64,000 bases of DNA from Rhizobium grahamii (GCF_009498215.1 NZ_CP043498.1:1116001-1180000), one strand, 5' to 3'; positions 8,262-18,947 are shown, counted from the stretch's first letter. Notes: a model not told the origin generated them from the letters alone. A program made the numbers and translations.

Positions 8262-8848
8262 GCATGTTTTCCCTCTCAAGTCTTGGGACGCGCCGCTATC
8301 TGCTCGCAGGCATCTTTGTCGCGACGCTACAGACAGTGATTGTCGGCTACATTATAGAGAGCCGCGCTGCGATCCTCCGCCACGGCTCCGACGTGATATT
8401 GCGCACGGCGCCCGTCGACCCCCGCGATTTCCTGCGCGGTGATTATGTCGTCCTGAACTACGACATCTCGTCCGTACCCGTTCATTCGATCGTTGACACG
8501 ATACCCGCCGATGCCGGCGAGCGTACCCTCTGGGTCCGCGTGAAACGACAAGACGATGGGTTCTGGGGCATCACAGAATCATCCTTCGAGAAGTTGCCGG
8601 AGCAGGCGGATACCGTCGTTCTCCGCAGCCAGCCCTTCTATAGCTACGGCGCCCAGACGACTGACAATATCCACGTCGACTACGGCATCGAGCGCTACTA
8701 TGTGCCGGAGGGGGCGGGCAAGGCGCTCGAGCAGGCGAGGCAGGATGGAGACGTATCGATTGCCGTTCGTGTGGCGCGCAACGGAACGGCGCAAATCAGA
8801 AGCCTTCTGGTCGACGGGAAGCCCGCTTACGACGAACCAATCTATTAA
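8258..8848 (+). CDS. GDYXXLXY-domain membrane-anchored protein
   Basis: A 196-residue protein with one N-terminal transmembrane helix (YLLAGIFVATLQTVIVGYII) and the family-naming motif RGDYVVLNY at about residues 64-72, then an extracytoplasmic beta-rich domain. The function is unknown. ATG at 8258 overlaps the stop of the DUF2157 gene and is preceded by GGGAGGCGAG, which decides against an upstream in-frame start at 8201. Confidence 0.85.
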   Translation: MSMFSLSSLGTRRYLLAGIFVATLQTVIVGYIIESRAAILRHGSDVILRTAPVDPRDFLRGDYVVLNYDISSVPVHSIVDTIPADAGERTLWVRVKRQDDGFWGITESSFEKLPEQADTVVLRSQPFYSYGAQTTDNIHVDYGIERYYVPEGAGKALEQARQDGDVSIAVRVARNGTAQIRSLLVDGKPAYDEPIY

Positions 8849-8917
8849 GAGAGCGAACCTGCGTGCAATGGACTGTGTAATGGGCGAAATCCCTGTCATT
8901 TGCCCTTCATTTTTCCT

Positions 8918-8945
8918 TTGCCTCTCCCAAATCGGGTGATATAGA
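8918..8945 (+). promoter_or_regulatory. Putative promoter of tRNA-Leu
   Basis: TTGCCT (8918-8923) and TATAGA (8940-8945) separated by 16 bases, about 55 bases upstream of the tRNA. Confidence 0.45.
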
Positions 8946-9001
8946 GACGCCGCGCTCCGGAAGGCCTCATGTGCAGGCATATGCATGCGGTTTTTGAGAA
9001 C

Positions 9002-9086
<85 letters not shown>

Positions 9087-9272
9087 AAGCTGGCTTGCAG
9101 GCGGGGGGCCGGAATCGGTGTCCCTCGATTACCCGGAAGCAAAGCGCCGTTCCGCCTGGGGCGGAATGAATAAAGAATTGAGAACAGGCCACGCCCGGCA
9201 ACTTTCCGGCGTCGTGCTCATCGAAACGAACGGCGTCTGGGCACGGCCGCCACGAATTGAAGGTAGGAAGAC

Positions 9273-10751
9273 ATGCAGGTTATCGAAACGCTCGCTGAAG
9301 GGCTGAAGCGCGAAATCAAGGTCGTAATCCCGGCCAAGGACATGGAAACCAAGATGAACGAGCGTCTTGCCGACGTGAAGGACAAGGTCCGGATCAACGG
9401 CTTCCGTCCGGGCAAGGTTCCGGCCGCTCACCTCAAGAAGGTTTACGGCAAGTCCATCATGGCCGACCTCGTCAACGAGATCGTTCGCGAGCAGCCGACC
9501 TCCATTCTCGCTGAACGCGGCGAAAAGTCTGCTACGCAGCCTGAAATCGCGATGACCGAGGACAAGGATGAGGCAGAACAGATCCTCGCCGCTCAGAAGG
9601 ATTTCGAATTCACGCTGTCTTACGAAGTTCTGCCGCCGATCGAACTGAAGTCCAACAAGGGCATCAAGATCACGCGCGAAGTCGTTGACATCTCCGAAGA
9701 TGAAGTCAACGAGCAGGTTCTGAAGGTCGCTGAAAGCGCCCGTTCCTACGAAACCAAGAAGGGCAAGGCTGCCGACGGCGACCGCGTCACGATGGACTAC
9801 GTCGGCAAGGTCGACGGCGTTGCATTCGATGGCGGCACCGATCAGGGCGCCGAACTGGTTCTCGGCTCCGGCCGTTTCATCCCGGGCTTCGAAGACCAGC
9901 TGGTCGGCACCAAGGCTGGCGAAGAGAAGACCATCACGGTTACCTTCCCGGCTGACTATCCGGCCAAGAACCTCGCCGGCGCTGAAGCCACCTTCGACGT
10001 TACCGTCAAGGACGTTGCCGCTCCTGCCGACGTTGAAATCAACGACGAACTGGCAAAGAAGCTCGGCCTCGAATCGGCTGACCGCCTGAAGGAAATCGTT
10101 CGCGGCCAGATCGAGTCGCAGTACGGTTCGCTGACCCGCCAGAAGGTAAAGCGTCAGATCCTCGACCAGCTCGACGAAATGTACAAGTTCGAGACCCCGA
10201 CGTCGCTCGTCGACGCCGAGTACAACGGTATCTGGAACCAGGTTTCCAACGACCTCGCCCAGTCCGGCAAGACCTTCGAAGACGAAGACACGACGGAAGA
10301 GCAGGCTCGCGAAGAGTACAAGAAGCTCGCTGAACGCCGCGTCCGCCTCGGCCTCGTTCTCTCCGAAATCGGCGAAAAGGCCGGCGTCGAAGTGAGCGAA
10401 GACGAAATGCAGCGCGCCATCTACGACCAGCTGCGTCAGTATCCGGGCCAGGAAAAGCAGATCCTCGAATTCTTCCGCAGCCAGCCGGGTGCAGCTGCTT
10501 CGATCCGCGCACCGATTTTCGAAGAGAAGGTCATCGACCATCTGCTGACCGAAATCGACGTCACGGACAAGAAGGTCACCAAGGAAGAGCTGCTCGCTGA
10601 CGAAGAAGGCGAAGGCTCCGAGAAGGAAGCCAAGAAGGCTGCTCCGAAGAAGAAGGCTGCTGGCAAGGCAGAAGCCGCTGAAGGCGAAGAAGCTGCTCCG
10701 AAGAAGAAGGCCGCTCCGAAGAAGAAGGCTTCCGAGGAAGGCGCCGAGTAA
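9273..10751 (+). CDS. tig: Trigger factor
   Basis: A 492-residue ribosome-associated chaperone and peptidyl-prolyl isomerase that meets nascent chains at the exit tunnel. The order is as in the family: N-terminal ribosome-binding domain with the signature [14 protein letters not shown] near residue 48, FKBP-type domain from about residue 165 ([22 protein letters not shown]), then the helical C-terminal chaperone domain. It ends in a Lys/Ala-rich tail (about residues 445-492, repeated APKKKA) common in rhizobial trigger factors. AAGGTAGGAAG precedes the ATG. A strong terminator follows at 10776. A 561-residue antisense frame over the gene is a codon-bias shadow. Confidence 0.97.
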   Translation: MQVIETLAEGLKREIKVVIPAKDMETKMNERLADVKDKVRINGFRPGKVPAAHLKKVYGKSIMADLVNEIVREQPTSILAERGEKSATQPEIAMTEDKDEAEQILAAQKDFEFTLSYEVLPPIELKSNKGIKITREVVDISEDEVNEQVLKVAESARSYETKKGKAADGDRVTMDYVGKVDGVAFDGGTDQGAELVLGSGRFIPGFEDQLVGTKAGEEKTITVTFPADYPAKNLAGAEATFDVTVKDVAAPADVEINDELAKKLGLESADRLKEIVRGQIESQYGSLTRQKVKRQILDQLDEMYKFETPTSLVDAEYNGIWNQVSNDLAQSGKTFEDEDTTEEQAREEYKKLAERRVRLGLVLSEIGEKAGVEVSEDEMQRAIYDQLRQYPGQEKQILEFFRSQPGAAASIRAPIFEEKVIDHLLTEIDVTDKKVTKEELLADEEGEGSEKEAKKAAPKKKAAGKAEAAEGEEAAPKKKAAPKKKASEEGAE

Positions 10752-10775
10752 TCTTCGGCCAATTGGAATTTTCGA

Positions 10776-10803
10776 AGAACCCCGCCTCGCGCGGGGTTCT
10801 TTC
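10776..10803 (+). terminator. Rho-independent terminator of tig
   Basis: Perfect 10-bp stem AGAACCCCGC / GCGGGGTTCT with loop CTCGC, followed by TTCGTTTC, 25 bases after the trigger-factor stop. Confidence 0.85.
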
Positions 10804-10918
10804 GTTTCGGCCATCCGTTACCGCTTCTGTCTACGCCAAAAGTGGAGTCGCACACGATCTGGTTGCATTCGCGATTGCGCGACCGCACACTGACGCATCG
10901 CAAGCGGGGGATTGGACG

Positions 10919-11341
10919 ATGGCTTCCAATGATGACCTTAGGGACGTGGTGCGACAGATCTATCATGCGCGCGTGCAGGGCGATCTCGACGGCTTGATGT
11001 CGTTTCTCGATGATGGCTGTATGTTTCGTGTCGCCGGCAATCAACACCTTTCGCCGTTGACCGATCCAGTCGTCGGCGCTGAGGCGCTTCGAGCGACGAT
11101 GCAATACCTGATCGACAATTGGGACATGCGCGGCATCGATTTCGTATCCATCCATATCGATGGGGATGTTGCGCTGGTTCACCGCGCCGGCCGCATGCGC
11201 TTCGGCGCAACCGAGTACGATGCCGAAATCATGGACAAGATGACCTTCGAGAACGGCAAGCTGAAGGAATGCGTCGAGTTCATCGACACCCTGCAGGCGG
11301 CCGCGCTGCTGGACATGATAAAGCTCCCGGCGCGAGGCTAG
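10919..11341 (+). CDS. Nuclear transport factor 2 (SnoaL-like) family protein
   Basis: A 140-residue cone-shaped NTF2/SnoaL-like fold protein: an N-terminal helix followed by QIYHARVQGDLDGLMSFLDDGCMFRVAG and the alternating strands DVALVHRAGRMRFG and YDAEIMDKMTFENGKLKECVEF. Family members are small-molecule-binding proteins or isomerases; no substrate can be deduced. The ATG at 10919 follows GCGGGGGATTGG; the frame extends upstream to 10763 into the tig terminator and is not used. Confidence 0.75.
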   Translation: MASNDDLRDVVRQIYHARVQGDLDGLMSFLDDGCMFRVAGNQHLSPLTDPVVGAEALRATMQYLIDNWDMRGIDFVSIHIDGDVALVHRAGRMRFGATEYDAEIMDKMTFENGKLKECVEFIDTLQAAALLDMIKLPARG

Positions 11342-11394
11342 GAGCCAGTGTCTCTTTGATCGATGCAGACCGCTGCTGGAGCCGCAACGTCGCC

Positions 11395-13175
11395 TCAGAC
11401 CGCCCTGTGGGCATGCGTGAGCTCGTTGACCTTCTTGATATGCGAGACCGCCGCCTGTCCACCCGCTGTCTTGGTGAAGAGTTCCAGCGTCTCGTCCTCG
11501 TGGTTACCGACCGGTGTCAATGCCTGGTCCATGTATGTCGTGGCGCTCTTGTCGCGTGAAATCAGGAAGGCGCTGATGGCGAGCCGCGCGATCGTGCCGC
11601 CGAGTTTGAGATGCTTGGTGATCGTCTCTCCGACAAAGCGCGGCCAGAAGACGAGGGCGCTCTCCCGCGGCATGTCGGGCCGGCGCTCAGAGGGATGCTT
11701 CAGCCGCAATAACCCGCTCTGCAACGGATGCACGTTTTCAAGCGGCACCGTGGTCGCGAAGGACACGAGAACCTTGACAAGTCTCGCCAGCGGCACGCCT
11801 GTCGCGACTGCCCGACGCAGCAGCGTCTTCATGTGCTCCGGCGAATAATAGAGCGACCAGGCTTCCTGGTAGATGCTCTCCCATTCCTGCTTGCTCATCT
11901 TCGGATGGTCGGTGCAGACATGCTCGACATCGTAGATGTTGAGATCGGGATCCATCGCCACGCCCTTGCGGAACAGCGTCTGGTGATCCTCCGAGCCCGG
12001 GAGAGGGGTGAGAACGAAGAACTCGATCACGTCGAGCGGCAATTCGTGCTGGATGATCGCGATATCGCGGCGGATGGATTCCGGCGTATCTGCCGGGAAG
12101 CCGAGGATGTAGCCGGCGAGTGTCATGATGCCCTGTGCCTTCCAGGCGAGCAGCATCTTGCGGTATTCGGTGATCTTGTTCTGGTTCTTCTTCGCCGCGG
12201 TCAGATTGTCGGGGTTGACGTTCTCGAGCCCGATGAACACGCGGGTAACGCCGGCGCGCTTCGATTTCTCGATGAAGTTGGGGATCTTGTGGCACAGCGT
12301 ATCGACCTGGATCATCAGTCCGAGCGGAATGCCATCTCTTTCACGCAACTCGATCAGCCGATCGAAGATCGCCTCCCAATCCTTGTTGCGGGCGAAGTTG
12401 TCGTCGGTTATGAAGAACTTGTGGATGCCCTGTGCCCAGTTCATCCGCACCAGCTTCTCGACATCGTCTGCCGTGCGGAAGCGCGACTTGCGGCCCTGCA
12501 CGTTGATGATGGTGCAGAAGGAACACTGGTAGGGACAGCCACGACCGGCGTCGAAGCTGGTGCTGAGGCCCAGCGTCTGCGCGACGTTGGCTTTCGGCAG
12601 GAACGGAACTGCCGCACCCTCGATGCTCGGCAGGTCGTTCATGAAATTGTAGAGCGGCGCCAGCATTCCGGATGCCGCGTCCTGCAGCACCTTGTCCAGC
12701 CGCCCCTCGACTTCCCCGCGAACATCGAGATTCCCATCTCGCGGCATGCGTCGAGCCCGACGGCATGGCCATCGAGCATCGAAAGACAGCCGGACACGTG
12801 AAAGCCGCCCATCGCAACGGGAATGCCAGCGTCGCGAAACGGCTTGGCGATATCGAGCGCGCGCGGGTACTGGTTTGACTGCACGCCAACCAGCGCAACC
12901 ATACCGAAATTGTCGTTGGTCTTCAGTTGCCGCAGCAGCGCAGCAGTGTTCACCCGCGTATTGGTCTCGTCGATGACGGTGATGTCGATGCTGACATCCG
13001 GCCCGAGGACCTTTCGCTCCGAGCAATCGGCGGCAATGCCATAGAGCGCTGCGAGCGAATTGGAGGGGATCATCGCCCGCCACCAGCGGATGACATATCC
13101 ATCGTCGTCGTAATGAGACGGTTTGATGAGGATGAGTTGAAACTTACGTTCGGCAGTTTCTGGCTGATTCCGCAC
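11395..13175 (-). pseudogene. B12-binding domain radical SAM protein, frameshifted
   Basis: Two overlapping minus-strand frames join into one 593-residue protein. The first (from ATG 13175) encodes the cobalamin-binding-like domain (LILIKPSHYDDDGYV, VGVQSNQYPRALDIAK). The second contains the radical SAM core with GRGCPYQCSFC (CxxxCxxC cluster motif) and an SPASM-free C-terminal domain. Frames switch after SMFAG at about 12715; adding one G to the run of four (CCCC on the plus strand, 12714-12717) gives AGEVEGRLDKV and one continuous frame. The family is a cobalamin-dependent radical SAM methylase or BchE-like enzyme; the substrate is not known. The break is either a recent mutation or an assembly error. 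Confidence 0.85.
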
Positions 13176-13339
13176 GGCTACTCGCTTGTAAGAGTGAACC
13201 CCCGAAGCCGAACGCTAGCAGATGTTCGGGAGAAGACAAGCGGTGTCTTGTGGTTGCCGTGGTCGTTGCCGTTTATGCAAGTAATGCGCGAGATCGGCCG
13301 CCAATCCGGCACGGCCGATCTCATGCAGAGCCGATGAGC

Positions 13340-14746
13340 TCAGAGTTCCGACTTGATGTCGCCCATGCGGTTCCAGGCGTCGAGACCGGCGATCTTGTAG
13401 GCTTCCGCGAGAGTCGGATAGTTGAACGTATTCTCGACGAAATACTCGACCGTGCCCTTGAGGTTGAGCACAGCCTGGCCGATATGCACCAGCTCGGTGG
13501 CGCCTTCGCCGACGATGTGCACGCCGAGTAGCCGGCGCGTCTTCAGCGAGAAGATCAGCTTCAGAAGCCCGGTATCGAGGCCCATGATGTGCCCGCGAGA
13601 GGTTTCGCGGAAACGGGCAATTCCGCATTCGTAGGGAATGCCGCGCTCCTTCATCTCCTCTTCGGTCAAGCCGCAGGTGGAGATTTCCGGCACTGCATAG
13701 ATACCGTACGGGAAGTATTTCGGCGGTTCTTTCGCGACCGCGCCGATAGCGACGCGTGCGGCGATGCGGCCCTGTTCCATTGACGTCGAGGCAAGGCTCG
13801 GAAAGCCGACGACGTCGCCGGCCGCGTAGATGTTGGGAACGGAGGTCTGGAATGTCTCGGGGTTCACCTTCAGGCGTCCGCGGCTGTCGGCCTCGAGCCC
13901 GGCGGCGGGAAGATTGAGCGTGTCGGTCGCGCCCATGCGACCGGCTGCGAACAGAACCATGTCCGTCACCAGTCGGCGACCATTGTCGAGAAGCAGCTCC
14001 ACCTTGCCGTTATCCAGGCGTTCGACCTTATCCGCCTTGGTGCCGAGCAGGATCTTCATGTTGCGGTCGCGTAGCTGGTAGGTGAAGTCCTCGACGATTT
14101 CCTTATCGATGAAGTCGAGCATCGTCGGCTTCGGATCGATCACGGTCACGGCGGTGTCGAGCGCGCTGAAGATCGTTGCGTACTCGATGCCGATGACGCC
14201 GGCTCCGATGACGACCATGGAGCGCGGAAGCTCCTCGAGTTCCAGAAGCTCGTCGCTATCGAGGACCGTCTTGCCGTCGAACGGCATGTAATCGGGCCGG
14301 AACGGCTTCGTGCCGACGGCGAGCAGAATGCTTGCCGCGGTGACCTTGATGACCTCGCCATCTTCCTTGACGACCTCCAGCGTCGAAGGATCGACGAAGC
14401 TTGCCTTGCCGCGGATGTGCTGAACGCGGTTACGAGCGAACTGGTGTTCCAGGACTTCGACTTCGTGGTCGAGGGTAATCAGCAGGCGGCGGCGCAGGTC
14501 GTCGGCGCTGATCTCGTCCTTGACGCGGTATGCCCGGCCGTAGAAGCCGCGCTCGCGCCAGCCGGAAAGATTGAGCGCCGTTTCGCGCAACGTCTTTGAA
14601 GGGATCGTGCCGGTATGAACAGATACGCCGCCGACGCGTTTACCTTGTTCGACGACCAGCACTTTCTTACCGAGCTTGGCGGCTTGAATTGCGCCGCGAC
14701 GGCCCGCCGGGCCGCTGCCGACAACGACAAGATCATACTGGAACAT
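13340..14746 (-). CDS. sthA: Soluble pyridine nucleotide transhydrogenase (Si-specific)
   Basis: A 468-residue FAD enzyme that moves hydride between NADPH and NAD+, balancing cofactors in the cytoplasm. FAD binding is shown by VVGSGPAGRRGAIQAA, NAD(P) binding by VVIGAGVIGIEYA, and the second FAD motif by IYAAGDVVGFPS. It aligns with dihydrolipoamide dehydrogenases, but where those have the CxxxxC disulfide this protein has GGVSVHTGTIPSK, so it cannot be a disulfide reductase; this pattern defines SthA. A TTGC-N3-GCAA palindrome lies 33-43 bases upstream of the ATG. The link to PHB metabolism through NADPH balance is an inference. Confidence 0.92.
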   Translation of the reverse strand: MFQYDLVVVGSGPAGRRGAIQAAKLGKKVLVVEQGKRVGGVSVHTGTIPSKTLRETALNLSGWRERGFYGRAYRVKDEISADDLRRRLLITLDHEVEVLEHQFARNRVQHIRGKASFVDPSTLEVVKEDGEVIKVTAASILLAVGTKPFRPDYMPFDGKTVLDSDELLELEELPRSMVVIGAGVIGIEYATIFSALDTAVTVIDPKPTMLDFIDKEIVEDFTYQLRDRNMKILLGTKADKVERLDNGKVELLLDNGRRLVTDMVLFAAGRMGATDTLNLPAAGLEADSRGRLKVNPETFQTSVPNIYAAGDVVGFPSLASTSMEQGRIAARVAIGAVAKEPPKYFPYGIYAVPEISTCGLTEEEMKERGIPYECGIARFRETSRGHIMGLDTGLLKLIFSLKTRRLLGVHIVGEGATELVHIGQAVLNLKGTVEYFVENTFNYPTLAEAYKIAGLDAWNRMGDIKSEL

Positions 14747-14778
14747 GGACTGGCCCCGATTGGAAAGCTGGAATCATT

Positions 14779-14789
14779 TTGCGACGCAA
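14779..14789. promoter_or_regulatory. TTGC-N3-GCAA palindrome upstream of sthA
   Basis: Perfect palindrome TTGCGACGCAA, 33-43 bases before the sthA ATG, a position near or just downstream of a promoter and therefore compatible with repression. It belongs to the set of similar sites in this window. Confidence 0.5.
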
Positions 14790-14846
14790 AATGTCGCGCG
14801 ATCACCGGTAGCTGGTCAACGTTGCAGATTGATTTACACGCCGATA

Positions 14847-15434
14847 TCAGGATTCAGCGAAGCCAAATAGGGGCTCCATCTTCTCGAAGGTGCGATCCAT
14901 GGCAAAGGCGCGAGAAATCGGCAGGCTGATATGCCCGTAGAAGATCGACATCTGTCCCTCTGCCGTCTGCTCGTTGGTCTTTGCGATTGCCGCCAGATAA
15001 AGCGCTGCGGCAAGCCCGGTGCGATCCGCGCCTGACCGGCAGTGGATGAGGATCGGCTTCGGCGCGTTGCGCATGATCTCGATGAGAGCCTGAGCCTTCT
15101 CCGGCGTGAGTTCCTTCGCAGCCGATATTCCAAAGTCGATGTGGGTTATGTTCAACGCCTTTGCCTGTGCGACTTCGGCCGCGTACCATGCCTTGTCGTC
15201 GGAAACGCCGCGCAAGTTCAGGATGGTCTTGATGCCGTACTCCTGTTCGAAGTTCGCAATGGATTTCGCCGACGGCTGCGATGACCGATAGACCTCGCCA
15301 GGAATAACGGCGTGGAAATTGTCGGTTGCGGCCAGATAGGAATAGTAGCTTCCTGCTGCGAGCACGAAGGCCGTCACGGGCAGAAGTAGAATCTTGCGAT
15401 AAGAACGGAGTTTCGGAAACGTGAACTTCGCCAT
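14847..15434 (-). CDS. Dual-specificity/tyrosine phosphatase-like membrane-anchored protein
   Basis: A 195-residue protein with an N-terminal transmembrane anchor (ILLLPVTAFVLAAGSYYSYL) and a cysteine-phosphatase domain with P-loop HCRSGADRTG (CX5R) near residue 130 and VYRSSQPS/NLRG motifs typical of bacterial tyrosine or dual-specificity phosphatases of the Siw14/DSP type. The catalytic domain would face the periplasm. The ATG at 15434 was chosen because the protein then starts just before the anchor; upstream sequence in the same frame overlaps radC antisense. The substrate is unknown. Confidence 0.8.
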   Translation of the reverse strand: MAKFTFPKLRSYRKILLLPVTAFVLAAGSYYSYLAATDNFHAVIPGEVYRSSQPSAKSIANFEQEYGIKTILNLRGVSDDKAWYAAEVAQAKALNITHIDFGISAAKELTPEKAQALIEIMRNAPKPILIHCRSGADRTGLAAALYLAAIAKTNEQTAEGQMSIFYGHISLPISRAFAMDRTFEKMEPLFGFAES

Positions 15435-15511
15435 TTGTGACCCGAACAGGTTGGTTGCAATGCATTTGCTTTGCCACCGCAACCTGACGGGCACCTGAAA
15501 GGCTGGCGAGC

Positions 15512-16309
15512 CTAGATCAAGCGTAGTCCCTTGAGGCTCGCATGTCCGTCCTTGCCGATGATGATGTGGTCGTGAACGGTGATGCCGAGAGGTTTCGCCG
15601 TATCGATGATCATCTTCGTCATGTCGATATCCGCCCGAGAGGGCGTGGGGTCGCCGGAGGGATGATTGTGGACGAGGATGAGGGCTGTCGCTGACAGCTC
15701 CAGAGCCCGCTTGACAACCTCGCGGGGATAGACAGGCGTGTGGTCGATCGTACCCAAGCCCTGGACCTCGTCGGCAATCAGCGCATTTCGCTTGTCCAGG
15801 AAAAGAATACGGAATTGCTCGCGCGTTTCGTGCGCCATTGCCGCGTGGCAATACTGGATCACCGAGGACCAGGACGAGAGAACCTGCTTGCCGCGAAGCT
15901 CGCTCTTCAATGTCCGGTGGGCGACGGTCGAAATCAGCTTGATGTCGAGGGCAACGGCCTCGCCGATGCCCTTGACCTCCTGGAGCAGGGCGGTCGGTGC
16001 GCCGAAGACGGCGGCAAGCGAGCCGAAGCGGTCAAGCAGAGCCTTGGCGATCGGTTTCGTATCCCTGCGCGGGATCAGCCGGAATAGCAGCAGTTCGAGC
16101 AGTTCGTAGTCCGCAAGCGCCGCATCGCCGTGATCGCGGAACCGATTGCGCAGGCGCTCGCGGTGACCATGATAGTGCTCATCGCTGGGCTGCCGCATCT
16201 GAAGCGCGGCAGGCTTGGTGGGCTGCTCGGCGAAGAAGGCTCTCTCGTCAATGTCTTCTGCGGTCCCGAAGGACAGCTGGTCATTGTCGGAGCGCGGTTC
16301 TTTCGCCAT
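15512..16309 (-). CDS. radC: RadC-family JAB/MPN-domain protein
   Basis: A 265-residue protein with a helix-hairpin-helix N-terminal part ([17 protein letters not shown]) and the JAMM metal motif [15 protein letters not shown] near the C terminus. RadC is historically called a DNA repair protein but its biochemical role is unsettled. ATG at 16309 follows GGTGAGC, preferred over the TTG at 16312. It starts only 6 bases after the stop of map, so the two are likely cotranscribed. Confidence 0.92.
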   Translation of the reverse strand: MAKEPRSDNDQLSFGTAEDIDERAFFAEQPTKPAALQMRQPSDEHYHGHRERLRNRFRDHGDAALADYELLELLLFRLIPRRDTKPIAKALLDRFGSLAAVFGAPTALLQEVKGIGEAVALDIKLISTVAHRTLKSELRGKQVLSSWSSVIQYCHAAMAHETREQFRILFLDKRNALIADEVQGLGTIDHTPVYPREVVKRALELSATALILVHNHPSGDPTPSRADIDMTKMIIDTAKPLGITVHDHIIIGKDGHASLKGLRLI

Positions 16310-16315
16310 CAATGC

Positions 16316-17152
16316 TCACCGAACGAGGGGAGGCAGGCCCGGCCGGTCGAGGCCGGCAGGCGACAGCGTGAATATCTCGCAGCCCTGGCTCGTCACGCCG
16401 ACGGTATGCTCATACTGCGCCGACAGGGAGCGATCCCTGGTTACGGCCGTCCAGCCGTCGGCGAGCACCTTGACATGCGGGCGGCCGAGATTGATCATCG
16501 GCTCGATGGTGAAGATCATGCCTTCCCGAAGTTCCGGTCCTTCGCTGGCGCGGCCGTAGTGAAGAATGTTCGGAGAATCGTGAAACAACGATCCGACGCC
16601 GTGGCCGCAGAAATCGCGAACGACCGAACAGCGCTCGCCTTCCGCATAAGTCTGGATGGCCTCGCCGATCGCGCCCGTGCGGGCGCCGGGACGGACTGCC
16701 GCAATACCGCGAAGCAGCGACTCGTAGGTCACTTCGAGTAGACGCTCGGCCGCACGCTTGATCGTGCCAACGGGGTACATGCGGCTGGAATCTCCGTGCC
16801 AACCGTCGACGACGTAGGTCACGTCGATGTTAACGATATCGCCCTCACGCAGCGGCTTGGCGTCGGGGATGCCGTGGCAAACAACGTGGTTGATCGAGGT
16901 GCAGGTGGACTTTGTATAGCCGCGATAATTGAGCGTTGCCGGAATGGCGCCGTTGTCCATGCCGAATTCAAACACGAAACGGTCGATGGCATCGGTCGGA
17001 AGGCCGGGCGTTACGATCGAAGCCAACTCGTCGAGGCATCGTGCTGTGAGCTGGCATGCCTTGCGCATGCCCTCGAATGCTTCGGAGTCGTACAGCCGGA
17101 TCGCACCCGTATTCTTGGACGGTGCGGTTGCTGCTTCGATGTAATTTACCAT
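16316..17152 (-). CDS. map: Methionine aminopeptidase type I
   Basis: A 278-residue cytoplasmic enzyme that removes the initiator methionine. The pita-bread fold ligands are visible in order: HVVCHGIP, IVNIDVTY, GWHGDSSRMY, CGHGVG, IEPMI and YEHTVGV, giving the two-Asp, His, two-Glu metal site. Length and an N terminus without a zinc-finger extension fit type Ia. It is followed within 6 bases by radC on the same strand. Confidence 0.95.
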   Translation of the reverse strand: MVNYIEAATAPSKNTGAIRLYDSEAFEGMRKACQLTARCLDELASIVTPGLPTDAIDRFVFEFGMDNGAIPATLNYRGYTKSTCTSINHVVCHGIPDAKPLREGDIVNIDVTYVVDGWHGDSSRMYPVGTIKRAAERLLEVTYESLLRGIAAVRPGARTGAIGEAIQTYAEGERCSVVRDFCGHGVGSLFHDSPNILHYGRASEGPELREGMIFTIEPMINLGRPHVKVLADGWTAVTRDRSLSAQYEHTVGVTSQGCEIFTLSPAGLDRPGLPPLVR

Positions 17153-17309
17153 TGCAAGGCCTTAGTGGAGATTGTCCGTTCGTACATAGAGCAGCTATGC
17201 CGGGTTCGTCCATCGCGATCAATGGGGAAGTCGCGATTTGCCGTCCAATCCGCTCTGTCGATCGCCTTAGAAAGCGGGTCGGCGCGGGTCATCCCAGCGC
17301 CGAAGGATC

Positions 17310-18626
17310 TCAGGATCGGGAAGAGAAGAGCGACGCCAGCGTCGAAGACGGCTTGCTCGGCATGCTCGTCACGACAACCAGCTGGCGAATGTCGCCGCGC
17401 TTGAAGGCCGCCAGGAAGCGCCTGTAGTCCTTGAAGGAAACGCAGCCGTTGGAGTCGCCGCGTGCGCCGAGCATATAGGTATGTGCGAGAAGGCCGACGC
17501 GGTTGAAGATGTTGCCTGCGCCGCCGACAGGGGTGAGGCGGATCGCCTCTACGCCGTGGAACAGGCTTTCGCGCATCGTCAGCGTGTAGGTGTGTGGCGG
17601 GGTAGGCCCGCGCATCTTCTCGTGCACGTAACGCGGATTGTCACGCATCTTGCCGAGGCCGGAATGGGCTTCGAGACGTTCGCCATTCGGCAGGTAGACC
17701 ATGCTGGCCGAGATGTCGTAGACCGCAACGCCGGTGCGCGCGATCGGGGTGGTCTGCCGCTTCGGAACCGTCGGAATCTCGCCTTCGTCGTCGCCGACAT
17801 CGGGACGTGCATAGGCAAGCACCGGCTCAGCTGGCTTTTGCGCCCGGTCATTGGCCTGTGGACGCTTGGCGAGTGCGTCAGGACGAGCCATCGGCAGGGG
17901 CACCGAACTCTCGCGGTCGGTCAGCACGAGGTCGAAGGATTGAGCGGGATCCGCATCCTTCGTATCGGTGTCGGTAGCAGCGCTGGCGACCTCGACGGCC
18001 TGCTCGTTGCCCTTGCGGTCATCGGCCGGCTGCGCAGCCACCTTTTTCTCGTTGGCGGCAGCGGCGAGCGCAAGCAGGTTGGTGCCGGTGATCGCCGCGA
18101 CTTCTTCCTTTGACGGGATGACGATGCGATCCGGCGAATTCTTGTCGGCAGCCACGGGCGCCGGCTGCAGGGCGAGCACGTCATCCTTGGCCTTGTCGGC
18201 AGGGACGGCGGCGGCAACAACGGTTGCCGTCTTGTCGGGGGCCGCTTCGGCGATCGTTATCGGCGCCGACCTGCCGACGAGGGCGCTGGCAAGCCGTGCA
18301 TGAGCGGCGGCCCTGCCGTCCGTGGTGATCTGCGCCAGCTTGTCGGCATCCGATGCCGCAAGGCGCGAAAACTTCGTGACGTGGATGAGGCGCTGGTGTG
18401 CCCGCTCGGGCGCTGCGGTCTTCGCCGTGAGCGCGATCCGCATGGCTGGTTTGGCTTCCGGGGCGATAGCATGCATCGTCGCGATCGTCGTGACGACCCA
18501 CGCCGAGGCGGCAAACCCTGCACCAATGAGACTTGCACCGGAAATGAAACGGAATGAGCGACTAAAACGAGAAATGGTCGTACCTACAGGCCTGGTATTG
18601 GCAAACACATCGACCGCAAACGCCAT
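17310..18626 (-). CDS. DUF2778 (Tlde1-like) envelope protein
   Basis: A 438-residue protein with an N-terminal membrane segment (about residues 28-52, ISGASLIGAGFAASAWVV), a long low-complexity Ala/Pro/Lys linker, and a C-terminal DUF2778 domain of about 140 residues (VYDISASMVYLPNGERLEAHSG, ALxxVG-like TPVGGAGNIF, GARGDSNGCVSF). The domain is related to L,D-transpeptidases and includes the T6SS effector Tlde1; the SNGCVS cysteine is the expected nucleophile. No T6SS genes are nearby, so a housekeeping role in peptidoglycan is more likely. The start at 18626 is the first ATG before the hydrophobic segment. Confidence 0.8.
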   Translation of the reverse strand: MAFAVDVFANTRPVGTTISRFSRSFRFISGASLIGAGFAASAWVVTTIATMHAIAPEAKPAMRIALTAKTAAPERAHQRLIHVTKFSRLAASDADKLAQITTDGRAAAHARLASALVGRSAPITIAEAAPDKTATVVAAAVPADKAKDDVLALQPAPVAADKNSPDRIVIPSKEEVAAITGTNLLALAAAANEKKVAAQPADDRKGNEQAVEVASAATDTDTKDADPAQSFDLVLTDRESSVPLPMARPDALAKRPQANDRAQKPAEPVLAYARPDVGDDEGEIPTVPKRQTTPIARTGVAVYDISASMVYLPNGERLEAHSGLGKMRDNPRYVHEKMRGPTPPHTYTLTMRESLFHGVEAIRLTPVGGAGNIFNRVGLLAHTYMLGARGDSNGCVSFKDYRRFLAAFKRGDIRQLVVVTSMPSKPSSTLASLFSSRS

Positions 18627-18947
18627 GAGACTCGTCTTTCACAACTCGTTACTAGGCCGGCGGTACTGACAGATGGATACTTCTTCGCCGGGGCCGGTAT
18701 AGAAGCTTCGAGGCCAAATTACGGCTCGCTAATATATTCGGCTGTCTCAAAGGATGACGAATTATGGTAACCAAACTCTTTACGTGATCGCGTCGCCTGC
18801 CGAAATTTCTCCGCTTGCTGCCGATCGATTGGCTGCCTCGGAGACTGTGTTTTCGCGGTAACTCCGCCTTTGTCCTAGCGTGCCGCGTTGCCTCGATTCT
18901 GCTATGAAGGAGGTCGTCGGGCAGCTCTGTTATGGGAGGAAAAACCG
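18627..18947. other. Divergent intergenic region DUF2778 / methyltransferase
   Basis: About 320 bases between divergent genes, moderately AT-rich around 18725-18790 (AATATATTCGG, ACGAATTATGG), which probably holds both promoters. No RNA gene, terminator or strong inverted repeat was recognised. Confidence 0.4.

Noticed and set aside
9129..10814. 561-codon open frame antisense to tig
   Set aside because: Leu/Phe-rich translation without domains, opposite to a clear trigger factor; a codon-bias shadow of a highly expressed gene.
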